Below, one piece after another: positions 10,108-20,546 of a stretch of 20,549 nt of DNA. The position numbers and the translations under genes are program-made. How positions within the stretch are numbered: the first letter of the stretch is position 1; each line of letters opens with the position of its first letter. The notes beneath the pieces are model-generated. The model made no database searches and had not been told where the DNA came from. It worked only from the letters and a program-made list of their open reading frames with translations. The stretch is from Pelargonium cotyledonis (lineage: Eukaryota; Streptophyta; Magnoliopsida; Geraniales; Geraniaceae), in the NCBI GenBank assembly GCA_036897625.1, contig JAYMTA010001336.1, positions 1-20,549 on the forward strand, written 5' to 3'.

Positions 10108-10203
10108 GAACCGGGGTTTTACGGTTCAGTATCGAACCGGTGACCAAACCGGTCTTGACTCACCATAGAGAGGTGAGAAGAAAGTCAAATACAATATAAC
10201 CGG
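10108..10203. promoter_or_regulatory. Cluster of AACCGG motifs upstream of PAC
   Basis: AACCGG or its complement occurs at 10109-10114, 10135-10140, 10147-10152 and 10198-10203, with a related GGTTC at 10123-10127. Two copies extend to the palindrome ACCGGT. They lie about 95-190 bases before the PAC start codon, where proximal promoter elements are expected. AACCG resembles a MYB-type core, but the binding factor is not established from sequence. Confidence 0.4.
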
Positions 10204-10420
10204 AGCTCAATTTAACAACTTTATCCAGTTTTCTAAATATAATTATTATATGTTAAATATGTTGTAGAGAATGATAGTTAGAAGAGCACCCGATTTTCAT
10301 ACTTGAGACTCAATCAGTAAATTGAATAAGTCGATTTTCAATCTGTTTTAAAATTGTTAAATAAGATAGCGTTCTTAACGACTAAACTTCTTATTTGAAA
10401 TAAAAATGATATACAATGTC

Positions 10421-10426
10421 TTTATT
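10421..10426 (-). terminator. Candidate REF4 polyadenylation signal AATAAA
   Basis: TTTATT on the + strand reads AATAAA on the REF4 strand, about 275 bases past the REF4 stop codon. That distance suits a plant 3' untranslated region. Plant signals are loose and the region is A/T-rich, so this is only a candidate. Confidence 0.3.
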
Positions 10427-10697
10427 CTCCTAAGATTTGTCGATATATGTGAACAAAAAGTACTCATAATAAAACCATACATGTCTTTTATACTTGTGTA
10501 ATCTGTTCTGTTTGTTCTTCACACTTGATTTACAATCTACATAGGACTATACTATACCCTTTGGAGATGTTACATTCCTTTTTCTTTTTTCTTTTTTGTG
10601 AACAAAACAAAACTACCTTTCACCTATGAAAAAACCCCAAAAAAATCACAAAAAGTGTAACAAGTTAGTGATCATCTGATGTGGTTTACAATATGTT

Positions 10698-13600
10698 TTA
10701 TGACAAGATTCTAAACCCACTGTCAACAATTAGTTCAGCAGCTTCACCCATTGTGTCAATCCCTCCCATACCCAGCAGGGCCAAGGCTAATTCCTCCTCA
10801 TTCCATTGCCTTAATCCCTTGCTTAGCCTCTTCAAGACGTTGGCGTCGAGTTCTAGAATCCATACAGGTGTGCATGCCACCATCAAGCACACGAAACCCG
10901 AAACATAGGCTCGCCATGTCGCCCAATCACAACCAAGCGATATTTTACCGTCCAGAGCACTCGCGAGGAATTCTACGTGGGAGCCGAGAACCTTTGGTCT
11001 GCGCTTGGATGCAGCGGATGTTGAGTCCACTCCCCAAGCAAATGTCCCGCAGAGCACTGCGAAGTGTGCAAGTGCATAGCCTCTTAACATAGCGATCATG
11101 CCCCGAGTTTCTCCACCTTCTTGCTCGGCCCCATGGTCAGATATAAACCAAGAAGGTAGCGTTTCTTTGATCAGAGACTGCACCAGATTTGACCCGCCGG
11201 TTATCCAGACTAACGAAGCTCCTAGTGAAGCAGCGAGCTTGACTCGTGTCATGGCTGCAGCAAGGGACACTTGCCCGTATCTCGTCCCGTGCTTGCTCTT
11301 CTTTATTTTCTCCAGTTTTTCTTTTGGCGACACACTGCCAGCGATGTCTCTAACAGAGAGCATTAATAGGGAAACGATTTCCTCTGTCATGAACACGACG
11401 TCTCTCACAGAACGTTGCACTCGTAAGTAGAGAAATCCAGGGGCGACTGGGGAGATTCCACCAGAAAAGTGAGAGCCAAATCCATGGCCTAGGAGAGCAC
11501 CCACTCCACCATTGCAGGAAATGGGTGAAGGTTTTAGGCCAAGAGCAGACGTGAAACAGCTCTTGAGAAGCTGCACCACAGCATCACTATTGTTGTGGAA
11601 AACCGTACTAGAAGCAGAGAACACAAGGAAGTCATTCCAACGCTTTACCTTCTGAGCCCACAACGAGGATATAATGGGCATGCATGGCCAGGGACACCCA
11701 GAGGCAAGGGAATTTAGGGCTGGACCAACCAGGACAAGGAAGAGTTCACTGGCCTTATCAAGTTTATAAGTTATTGTGAGGCTCACAAGAGCAGCCAAGG
11801 GCAAAGGAAGTGTAGCTGGAGCGTTGCCCCCTGCACGTGAAACAAGTGCAAGAAATAGCGTTAGTAGCTTGATTTGAATATTGTTTCCCCGACATATATT
11901 AACAGATGATTAAAGTACTGATCCTCAGAAAAGTGAACTCCTTACGCATCAGAGATGTTAAACATAACCCAAGCCAATTCATAAAACGTTCGCAGGATGC
12001 TTATGTATTTTCATTCTTCTAGCACAATTATCCAATACGACTAAAGAATACAACAAATTACCAATAGCCAGGCTTGGAACGTCAACACCAGTGGCAGCTA
12101 GAATTTTCTTTATCTGTTGCTCCACAGAGGATAGGTTTGCAGAAGGGCTAGGCCAGTCAGTTCCATTCATAAAAGCTGGCTTCCATATACCCCGAGTTAC
12201 TTCGGCTGAAAAGTAACTGACAATGGTAGCCAAAGTTGCAGGAAGAAAATCAGCAAGATCTTTAAGTCCTGAGATAACAAGTTCAACGAAAGAAATCAAG
12301 AGCAGTTGGTAAGAGATAGAAACAGCGTTCACAAGTTTGGGTGCTAACGAATGCACAATATGTGTATGGCTAAGAAATTTCTCAACCATTCTGCTCTTAA
12401 TTATCACGAAGACAGTTTATCAGCATAGATGTAGAAAGACGACCGTGGCACCCAATCACTTTAGGTAATTCAATATTGTTATATATGGTAAGTGATGCTA
12501 TATCTTGCAAATTTACATGCATCTACTAGACTAAACAGTATCTAAAAACAAGCCATGTATGTAGTGTCTATGGTTTCTGTAGACAAAAAATAATTGTTTA
12601 CTATCATAAGCAGAGGCTTCATTTAGATAACTAATTCACAGGCCAAACATGTTGGGAATAAGCTTGTAACGATTCAATTGGATAAGTAAAATGTGAATGC
12701 AGTTTAACTTTAACTTTTCATAGAATTTAGGAAAACCTGTTGCCAGCTCCCGAGGGGATAACTTTCCGTGGGCACAAGCTGTCAGAGCAGCATCGAGAAC
12801 AAAGGGAGTTGCTTCCAGGATATCCCATGCAGGTACTTTAAGTCTCATAGAGACATCTTCAGCTAGAGATGCAGATGAATTACTGCTTCCAGAAGTCTTA
12901 GGAGTCAAAGCCTGACCACTTCTATTTATCTTCCTGAACATCATATTAAGCAGTGCATCAGCGATTTGATGAACAGGGGTCCCATGTTCAAGGCTTGAGA
13001 GAGTGGAAGCAATACATTCTTGATGCTGGCGATACCAAAGGTTCAATTTTGGAAAAGTATCCCTTAAAATGGGTTCTACAGAAAAATTTAAAATCTTTGA
13101 CAGTCGCTTAAGTTTCATCCGGTCTTTGGCTGTATTTCCAAATGATGACACCTGGGAATTCCGAACCAGTAGGAGGTACTCAGGACAAAGTTGGGATCCC
13201 ACAGGGGCCACGTCTCCCGTCACATGTTCAAGAGGTGGATGATTAAACTTCCATAATCTTAGCAGAAGTGTAAATGCATTGGAAAACACCGCATGACAAG
13301 ATAGTTCCTCCCCTGTTGGAAGAGTCCAGGACATACTGGGAACAGTTGACCCAAAAACCTCACATAAGGGCATCAATGCACCAGCAAGATGTGGACCCTG
13401 GCAAGGAATTTCGAACATCAGTTCACATAAGAAAAAAAAAGGAATCTCAAGAACTTGCGACTTTTAAAAAAGAAAAAACATGATATGATTCTGGGTCACA
13501 CCAAATTTTGACTGACCGATTTATTGTTCCATAACATGAACACTCAACATACATAATTTATGAATGGTTATTTCAACCTACCAAGCCATGAAGAGAGAAT

Positions 13601-16600
13601 ATCTGAACACAATCTACTGATGATATTCCAACAAGAAGAACGTTCAGAAATGGAGCATATCTGATTAAATGGCTATCACTTCCAGAGTAATCTGCGGGTA
13701 TGGGCGGCGACAACAATTTTGTAATGAAAAGAACGGTGTGTTCCTGCAGAAGAAGAAGATAAATTAAAAGAGTATGGATAAAAGAAGAATAAACATCTAG
13801 AGAAATAACAAGAGTAGGTGAGTAGCTTGATCATGAAATACTCTTCATAAATAACCAAAAGAAATTTCTCTCCACTACATTACCTGGACATTCCAACCAC
13901 GAACCAGAGATGCCCCACAAAGAATTGTAGCCACGGATATCTTCTCATCATCTGAACCTTTAATTGCAATCTCATACAATTTCTCGATTTCTGCTAAGCT
14001 TCCATCAAATCCATGAGGTTAAACTCAGTTGCCATACGACTTGGTAAATTTACTAAATTACAAGAAATAGCATCTGATATACCTGGCTTTAAGAAAAAAG
14101 GGTGTAACTGAAGGCCAGGCAACAATATTATATTGAGAGAGGGAGAAAGAAGGATGATGGTTCTACAGAAGAGGCAGCAAGACTCCTATAACGAAGGAAG
14201 CATGTACTAACCATCCCTTACAACATAGTTTCTAAGATCAAGAACTAGATCACTGAGACCTGATTGACAACCTATGCTAGATAAGTAGGGAAGGACTCTG
14301 ATCCATAAGATTCTACAGTAGAGACTAGATCTTTAGCAAAACAAATTAACACACTTGTAAATAGTGAGCAAAACCAAATGAGAAGAGATAATAGAACCAA
14401 TACAAATAGATGGAGCTAAAGGCATCGTCAAGAATAAAGTTAAATAACCTGAATGTGAACAGACTCAAGCAGGGAACGGGAGCTGATGAAAGAGCCCTTG
14501 TTAGGGTTAGGAAGAACGAAAAAATGCAATTCGAGGTGAGTAAATCAACATTCTATAAGCAAAAAAAAAAAAATGCAGCTAAATATGAATAATCAAATTG
14601 ATTGTGTAAATTGTGAGGTCTTCCCTGCTCGGCAACACTCTTAGTCATCCTCTGGTTGGGTAGGGAGGGGGATTGGATTTTAGGCTCACAACACACACAT
14701 TTATCTATATAAGAGTCATAATAAGCGGAACTGGCCAAAGCATACCTAGAGGCTGGAGTTGCAACCAAAGCGCTTGTCATTGATGGAGTCAAAGGGGATC
14801 CTTTCATCAACGATGACCAACCAGGCATTTGGGCAGGAACACTACGAGGCACTTGGTTGCTCCGTGCATTCACATAGCCTGGCCAAAAATATGCCGAAGT
14901 GTCCAGTAGATTTCTAGCAATGCAAGCCTCCACAATTAGATGCCGCATGTTTCCAGCTGCGAGGAAAAAAAATCATACAACCTTATAGTTATAACATGGG
15001 GACAAACATCAAATAACACAACCTTTTTTTATACATAGCATTTCTAGGAATAACTATTGAATATTGATCAAAAGGACATCCCTAAAGTTGTATTATAAAG
15101 GGAAACCTACAAAATACTAGAAGATATAATAATTGAGTCTGTAATCAAAATAGTTAAGAAGTATGCAACATGCCTGGAAAAATAGTTGAGCATATATATG
15201 GCTCTAAAAAAGACAACATGATCTCTACAGCCATTAACAAAAGTATTCCAAGGTTTGTATCCAAAACTTATAATACATGTCTCAGTCAAGATCCTCAATC
15301 ATGTCTTGTTATTTTAGTGTAAATTAAGGTATGCGCTGTTTTCACAAAAGTGCTAATTAAGTAGTGGTTGGCAGACTCATGCAAATGCAGTTGCATGCAA
15401 GAATATGCGGTTGAACTTTTATCTCCTACCCTAAATTAAGCAACTCCAAAACATTACTCAATACTGAAAAGTAAAAAAAATAAGTAGCTCCTTACAACAG
15501 TTTATTGGCATGTCATTCACGCTCGTGCTGTCATAGTATCCATTATTGACTGTAAGGCCTGAAACGAGCATTATTGCTTTTGCAACAGCCTGATTGGCTA
15601 CTGAACTAACAGGTTGGGGTGGGATCAGCAAACCCTCATAATCAGCCAAAAGCTGTAAGCTGGAAATTAAGGACTTGCGGCGCTTTCCCATAGCCTGCTT
15701 CTCTATCCTTTGATTGGTAGGACTACATTCGTTTTCATCAATCAGTTCACTTTCCTCTTCCTCAATAATATTAGCTAGAGCGAGTACTGTAACTGATAGT
15801 AACATGCACAAGCAGGTATCAAGGCGAGGTACCGGACCCTCACTTGGATCTCTTTCCTAAAAGACCAAAAACAAAAACAGAAACTAGTTGAGGTAGATAA
15901 ATATAATCTTTTTGAAACATATACATAACAAGTTCCTCGAGAACCATGAGAATGAAGCTTTACAAGAATCATATCCATGCATTTCTGATCCAACCAAATT
16001 GTTGAATGAGGAACCACTCAAATGCAACCAGAATCGAAATGTATTTTGACCAATTTTTAACTATCCATAAAACATAAAAGCAACCCAAGGTTCTGATAGG
16101 ACCATAACCCATATTTGGACTCATTAACAAATCATGATTAAGGTTCCACTTTGTGGAGTGGATGGATGTACAGAAAGAAGAATAAATGGCAGACCATATA
16201 GATGAAACAGTTTATAAATCCTTGGTTATTAGTAAAACTTAGGAGAGATGGTGTACTATTTTACTCAAGTAACCTTACACGATAGAAAAAAAGGTGCAAG
16301 TTCAAAGAGGGGAAGTTTGTCAATATGTAAGCTGTTCATTGATCCTCTTGAATCCTTCCAACTGGAAAGATGCAACTTAGTGGGCCCACAAGGATGGGTG
16401 GCCTTCATCAACCACCAAAATCCACACCCTCTCCCTTTCATTCATCCTACCAAAACGACTGTATAGCCAAAAGAAATTCCACAAGTACATGAACATATCA
16501 TAACAGTCAAAATCAGCTCATTAAATTGAAGCCAAAAATTTGCAAGTTACAAGGAAGAAAAGAAAAAAAAACTAGAATTCCTACCCTTGTAACATAATAG

Positions 16601-18987
16601 ACAGATTCTTCTAAATAAGTTTCTTACCAAGAACAACAACAACAACGAAAAAAAAAGGAAAAGAAAGAAGCAAAGAACAGAGAAACCAAGAGTTCAAGGT
16701 TTTTTAGTAGGTTCAATCAGGTTGGCATGAATTCCTACCCTTTGAGTAAGCCGTAGAGCAGAAATCCATAAACCTAAAAATGTATTGTCCCATGTAGCAC
16801 GATTAACTGCCTGTAAAGCCTTTATTATACCTGCAAAATAACTCTCTCAGTAATACAGTGTAGAAGAAATATAGCAACATCCAATTAAAGCTATGACCTA
16901 CGCGTAAGGTTTTCAATAGCACTTGTAGCTGCCACTTGTGATCCATCCATAGCATCTTCTAGAAAAAGATCAATGGGAAGCCAAAGTGCAGACCAACTAG
17001 CCCCATGGCACTGACCAGCTGAAGATATCATAGAGCCAGAAGACATGACGGCATGGAACTCTTGCTGGAATATTGTTTTGCATTTCCGAGACATAACTTT
17101 TCGTGCATCAGAAGTCAGCTGCAAAAGATCCTCTGGTGTAATATCTTTCAAACTTCTCAACACTGCTGAGTTTGCTGCCAGTAGCCGCAGACGCTGAATG
17201 AAATGACCCCAATGTGAAGGCCTGACGTTTGGAAATTTTGTCTTAACTGCTTGTCAATCAATTCATATCTCTAAATTCTAATTGGATTTCAATCCAGGTT
17301 TATCTAAATTTATAGTTGAAACATAGGTATAACTAAGGCTGAATAAGACAAACAAGCCAATGAACATCATATTTGTCAATTCTACTTCACCAGCTGAACA
17401 TATGCAAAAACATTCAGTAAGATATAAAGCTACTCACATGTTTCGACGCGCCAAATAAAGTATCCTTGAAGTTATTTTGTTTTTCAGAAACTCTCCAACT
17501 ATCCCCATTGCCATTGCCGTATTTACTTTGTGCAGTCCTTCATGGTGCTCAGTTCTCTTCTCACTAAAGCAATCATGACCATCTATTTCCATATCTTGAG
17601 GACTTGTAGGCCATCTAGACTTCTTATCCAGGGTAAGCTCAAGTAATCCTTCATCGGCTAATGATGCATCAAGTAACTGCCATACAGTTGAAAAAATAAA
17701 TTCAACTAGAAGAATCCCAGGTTCACGCACATTAAGGCCAAATATTTGGGAAAGATGAAGAGCATCATCTATGGATATGAAGATCCTGCAGCATCATAAA
17801 TAAGCACATTAATAACATTTGCTCTGCAGAAGAAAAGCATCACAGAATAAACACCACATAGATTTCAAGGTTGTCCCTCAAGAAGGTCTAGAAGATATGG
17901 AGTTTATTTTATCAACAGATGAACACTGAATTGGTTACTGTTCGGTTTTCAAACCTGGTTAACCATGCGTAGAGAATATGATCATGCGAACCGTAAAATT
18001 GATTAATTCAAGTAAGTTTTGCAATGTGATTGTGACTACATTAGTTTGTACCACGATAGAAAAGGGCAAGTTATAAGGATTTTCATAGGCACAAGGAGAG
18101 CATTAGTACTATGCATTCTTCTGAAACATAATAAGATATGGCAGAACCTTACATCTCATAATTTGGACCTTTAACATGATTTGCAAATGAAAAGCCGTGT
18201 CTTTTAAGGAGCTCCATATAGAGCCTATAAGCTGTTGGCTGGACTTTCCGGCTTGGAATGACCCTGCAGTAAAAGAAAATGCATAGATTTCAATATACAT
18301 TTTGAATAACTATATAAAGCTTAAAGCATAAGTCAATAGGAAACAGCAGTGTTAGATACCCTCCATAGATAGCCACATGGACATACCTCTACTGGCAAGT
18401 ACATCGTAACTAAAACATTTTCACCTGAACATTCACGAAATCACATATGATCCTCCAAAGGGTGCAAGCTAGTGACTTAAATTCATTCAAAAAACAAAAA
18501 AGATCCTCCACCACATTTTTATGCTCACATTCATAGCAAAACTTGTCATATCAACAAAATGCACTTAGAAAAAAACAATTTCTTCGGCTTCAAGCCTCTA
18601 AAACCCTAAACCACAATCACACACCTAAACACACCAAAAACACCAGAAACAAAAAAATGGCGATTCGCTGGAATTGAAACAAAAATGAGAGAGAGATGAG
18701 ATAGGAACGCACCTGGTGGAGAGAAGAGCGAGGACGAGCATGGGAGGGACGATCTTGAGCGCAATGGCTCTCTCGAGGTACTTCCAGGTGATAGGGACGT
18801 GATTGGCCCAGCAGATGTGAGAGACCAGGAGATGCGCGAGGTCCGTGGAGGGTAAGGAGACTCCGGCGGAGTTGAGGGTGGCGCTGAGCTGAACCGCCCA
18901 GAGAATCGGGTCTGTGTTCTTGTCCTGAGAAGACTTGGTGAGCTCCAGCACCCAGTCCCATACACTCGGTTGTACGGTCACCGCCAT
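10698..18987 (-). CDS. REF4: Mediator tail subunit REF4/MED33
   Basis: Twelve exons on the - strand join in frame: 18987-18713, 18263-18153, 17785-17438, 17221-16902, 16830-16739, 15856-15496, 14956-14746, 13998-13884, 13743-13582, 13397-12737, 12268-12062, 11830-10698. They give 1331 aa, in the usual MED33 range. Diagnostic stretches include VSHICWANHVPITWKYLERA, LRLLAANSAVLRSLKDITPE, WLPIDLFLEDAMDGSQVAA, SDSHLIRYAPFLNVLLVGIS, TPVHQIADALLNMMFRKINR, WDILEATPFVLDAALTACAH and WATWRAYVSGF. A Glu-rich patch lies near 413-425 and a Ser-rich linker near 834-842; the protein is otherwise helical and repeat-like, with no enzyme motif. By family it is a nuclear Mediator subunit that represses phenylpropanoid/lignin genes. 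ATG 18987 sits in GCCATGG and is the first ATG in its frame. It could be the paralogue RFR1/MED33A, but adjacency to PAC favours REF4 (MED33B). An overlapping upstream frame may regulate it. Confidence 0.93.
13999..14745 (-). other. REF4 intron 7
   Basis: This 747-base intron lies between exons 7 and 8. It contains purine-rich stretches and a 13-base A run near 14561-14573. No gene, tRNA or transposon end was recognised. The acceptor (TTGATGGAAG) is weak in pyrimidines, but the junction restores S-L-A-E-I-E as expected for the family. Confidence 0.6.
15857..16738 (-). other. REF4 intron 5, largest intron of the gene
   Basis: This 882-base intron separates the exons encoding ALRLTQR and ERDPSEGPVP. 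A stretch at about 16300-16460 is noticeably less A/T-rich than the rest and holds a 72-codon + strand frame without recognisable features. It may be an inserted fragment, but no repeat ends or target-site duplication were found. A/G-rich low-complexity sequence lies at about 16550-16690. Confidence 0.5.
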
Positions 18988-19178
18988 GGCTGTCGCTGCG
19001 GCCGAGAGAGAGGCCAAAACAAGAATGTTAGTGAAAAAGACAAAGAAGAAGAAGATGGGTTGATTGATAATGGAGAGATTGATGGAGAACTAGAGGAAAG
19101 AGAGAAACTTGTGGAATATTTGTCTGGGCTTCGGAGCAACTGGTCGCGTTTGGACGCGAAAGCGAAAGCGAAAAGCAT
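18978..19178 (-). CDS. Upstream ORF (66 codons) overlapping the REF4 start
   Basis: An ATG at 19178 opens a 66-codon frame that ends at 18978, nine bases beyond the first base of the REF4 ATG and in a different frame. The predicted peptide starts MLFAFAFASKRD and then is Ser/Pro-rich (SSSSPSISPLSINPSSSS). The ATG context is poor (C at -3, C at +4), whereas the REF4 ATG has G at both positions, so leaky scanning is likely. If the transcript starts near the TATA box at 19265-19272, this frame lies in the leader and could damp REF4 translation. It may equally be a chance frame. Confidence 0.35.
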   Translation of the reverse strand: MLFAFAFASKRDQLLRSPDKYSTSFSLSSSSPSISPLSINPSSSSLSFSLTFLFWPLSRPQRQPWR

Positions 19179-19222
19179 CAGCTTTTGCGGGTGTTGACTG
19201 AGAAAATTTAGGTGATTATGGT

Positions 19223-19234
19223 TTAATTGCACAT
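19223..19234 (-). other. Three-codon upstream ORF in the REF4 leader
   Basis: ATG at 19234 is followed by two codons and TAA at 19225-19223 (Met-Cys-Asn). It lies within a few bases of the predicted transcription start, so it may not even be transcribed. An ATG this close to a cap is usually passed by scanning ribosomes. Confidence 0.2.
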
Positions 19235-19237
19235 TTA

Positions 19238-19291
19238 GTTACCTGAGCAACTATTTTTTTTTTCTTTTTATAAACTGTTACCTGAGCAACT
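19238..19291. repeat. 15-bp direct repeats flanking an A/T tract
   Basis: GTTACCTGAGCAACT occurs at 19238-19252 and again, without a difference, at 19277-19291. The 24 bases between are almost entirely T with one TATA-like part. Read on the - strand, this is a 15-bp duplication flanking AGTTTATAAAAAG and a poly(A) run. That is what a very short, 5'-truncated retroposed tail with its target-site duplication would look like. A simple local duplication is the alternative. Confidence 0.6.
19265..19272 (-). promoter_or_regulatory. Putative REF4 TATA box
   Basis: The - strand reads TATAAAAA here, a near-ideal plant TATA box, about 280 bases before the REF4 ATG. It predicts a transcription start around 19235-19240 and a leader of about 250 bases. 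It sits inside the 24-base A/T insert between the two 15-bp direct repeats. Confidence 0.45.
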
Positions 19292-19311
19292 TGACGCATG
19301 CTTTAGCGTCA
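19292..19311. promoter_or_regulatory. Inverted repeat TGACGC...GCGTCA near the REF4 promoter
   Basis: TGACGC and its exact complement GCGTCA are separated by eight bases, just upstream of the putative REF4 TATA box. TGACG is the core of sites bound by TGA-type bZIP factors, and TTGAC overlapping the left arm is a W-box core. A six-base arm is short, so the pairing could be chance. Confidence 0.25.
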
Positions 19312-19411
19312 CATGTAAAAACGTACAAGACATGTGTCAAACTAAGATAGATACTATTTATCGATATCATTTCCGTTAAAAAAATAATATCGATACTATT
19401 TATGCATTTTT

Positions 19412-19652
19412 TATTTTCAGTCAGATGAAATACTGTGCCATAACTTGATCAAATGTAATGAACCAATATAATTCAATTTTAAAGGGACATACATTTGAAA
19501 TGTATGGTCCCTAATTTTATAATAACAATATCATTTGGGGATCTTGGATTTTTAGTCAGATGAAATAGCATGTCATATATTTATTAGATATAATGCGAGT
19601 ACATTTATTTTAAAAGTATATACATATGAAATTTTGAAATGTACTGTCGTTA
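19412..19652. repeat. Diverged direct repeat, period about 135
   Basis: AGTCAGATGAAATA occurs exactly at 19419-19432 and 19554-19567. After each copy the sequences stay related for about 85 bases (for example TTTTAAA, CATA.ATTTGAAAT/CATATGAAATTTTG and ATGTA.TGTC) with many changes. A weak third echo, TTAGTCAGAAGCTA, begins near 19703. This could be a decayed non-autonomous element present in tandem or an old local duplication. Confidence 0.5.
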
Positions 19653-20068
19653 CATGCATAAAAGTTAAAACATATATTTTTATTTATTTAGTTAAATAAA
19701 TTATTAGTCAGAAGCTATTTTTAGCTAGTGCACTGTTTGGTGGAGTGATATGCAAAAGAAATTAAGTACATTTGTACTAATTATCAATATTGTTGACTTC
19801 ATTTAATTGTGCTAATTAATTTTTTTGGCTACAATTCCGACAATGAACATTGATCAAATTTGAATAAAATATGATCACTTTTTTCTGGTTTTGTTTGATG
19901 GGTGGTTACTATTTCATGAGTCTAAAAAGTTGAAGAAGAAAAGAGAAAAAAGAAAAAATTACACGTATCTATTCTCAATTTTAACACCTTTTAATTCTGA
20001 ATATTCTGAATTATTGAAACTAACTATTGACTATCTTGAACTATGCTAAACATCTTTCCGTTCAAAAT

Positions 20069-20088
20069 TTCTGTTAAAGTTAACAGAA
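20069..20088. repeat. 20-base palindrome, 9-base arms
   Basis: TTCTGTTAA, a two-base spacer AG, then TTAACAGAA form an exact inverted repeat. The surrounding sequence, with CCGTTCAAAATTTCTGTTAA and ACCCTCAC, resembles dispersed intergenic repeats often seen in plant genomes, but I cannot name the family. Confidence 0.5.
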
Positions 20089-20188
20089 TATTCCAATAAA
20101 TGAGACATACCAGCACATGACCAAATTATTTTTGAAATTCCAAAAATACCCTCACATTACCCTTCTTCTTCATTAGCTTTGCTGGATT

Positions 20189-20290
20189 CTTCATACTGTT
20201 GCCGGAAAATTCAAAGCCTCGCCGGAATTATCAAAAACTTGCCCGAAATCTTCATATTGTTGTCGAAATTATCAAAAACTCGTTGGCAAC
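20189..20290. repeat. Diverged tandem repeat, period about 61
   Basis: CTTCATACTGTTGCCGG at 20189 is matched by CTTCATATTGTTGTCG at 20250, and ATTATCAAAAACTTG/ATTATCAAAAACTCG follow in both units at different offsets. CGCCGGAATT-like blocks also recur. It is a short decayed tandem array with no recognised function. Confidence 0.5.
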
Positions 20291-20506
20291 ACAAAAAAGT
20301 CACCAAAATCATCACAAATTCTTCGAAATTTGAGTAGTTTGTTTGCTTATTTTCACAAAATTATCACAAAATTTGACAAATTTCATACAATTATTAACAA
20401 TAGCCAAATCCAAAAAAAATAAACCAAAAAATTCCCAATTTACAAAAAAAAAAAAAAAACAAAAAATTGCAAAAAAAGAAAACAGATCTGGAGTTGCAGA
20501 TCAGGT

Positions 20507-20546
20507 GTCGCTTCCGATGCTCCGGCGTCGCTTCAGATGCTCCGAT
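20507..20546. repeat. 20-base tandem repeat at the window edge
   Basis: GTCGCTTCCGATGCTCCGGC at 20507-20526 is followed by GTCGCTTCAGATGCTCCGAT at 20527-20546, 17 of 20 bases alike. It falls in a GC-rich end segment starting near 20485 that contrasts with the A-rich tract before it. The array may continue beyond the window. Confidence 0.7.

Larger units (their letters stand above)
10016..10697. other. PAC promoter/leader and REF4 3' flank
   Basis: This 682-base interval separates the PAC start codon from the REF4 stop codon, both on the - strand. The PAC leader and promoter occupy the part next to 10016, with no clear TATA box but a cluster of AACCGG motifs at 10108-10203. The REF4 3' untranslated region occupies the part next to 10697, and a candidate polyadenylation signal lies at 10421-10426. 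Long A and C runs flank the REF4 stop. No further gene or transposon was seen. Confidence 0.6.

Noticed and set aside
10751-11430. Two long + strand open frames (about 110 codons each) opposite the REF4 last exon
   Set aside because: They are antisense to the long conserved coding exon 11830-10698 and show no family features; coding sequence often leaves open frames on the other strand.
16248-16466. A 72-codon + strand frame inside REF4 intron 5
   Set aside because: No family features, no splice or promoter context; noted only as a less A/T-rich patch.
18606-18965. Alternative - strand frames of about 115 codons over REF4 exon 1
   Set aside because: They are other frames of the same exon. 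The frame beginning MAVTVQPSVWDW matches MED33 and splices correctly.
18625-19017. An N-terminally extended REF4 start at 19017
   Set aside because: The codon at 19017 is TTG. The first ATG in frame is 18987, in a strong context and at the conserved family start.
18978-19232. An 84-codon version of the REF4 upstream frame starting at 19232
   Set aside because: That start is GTG, not ATG. The first ATG in the frame is at 19178, so only the 66-codon form is kept.
20041-20100. Terminal inverted repeats of a DNA transposon
   Set aside because: The exact palindrome has only 9-base arms with a 2-base spacer, with no partner inverted repeat at a plausible distance and no flanking duplication.
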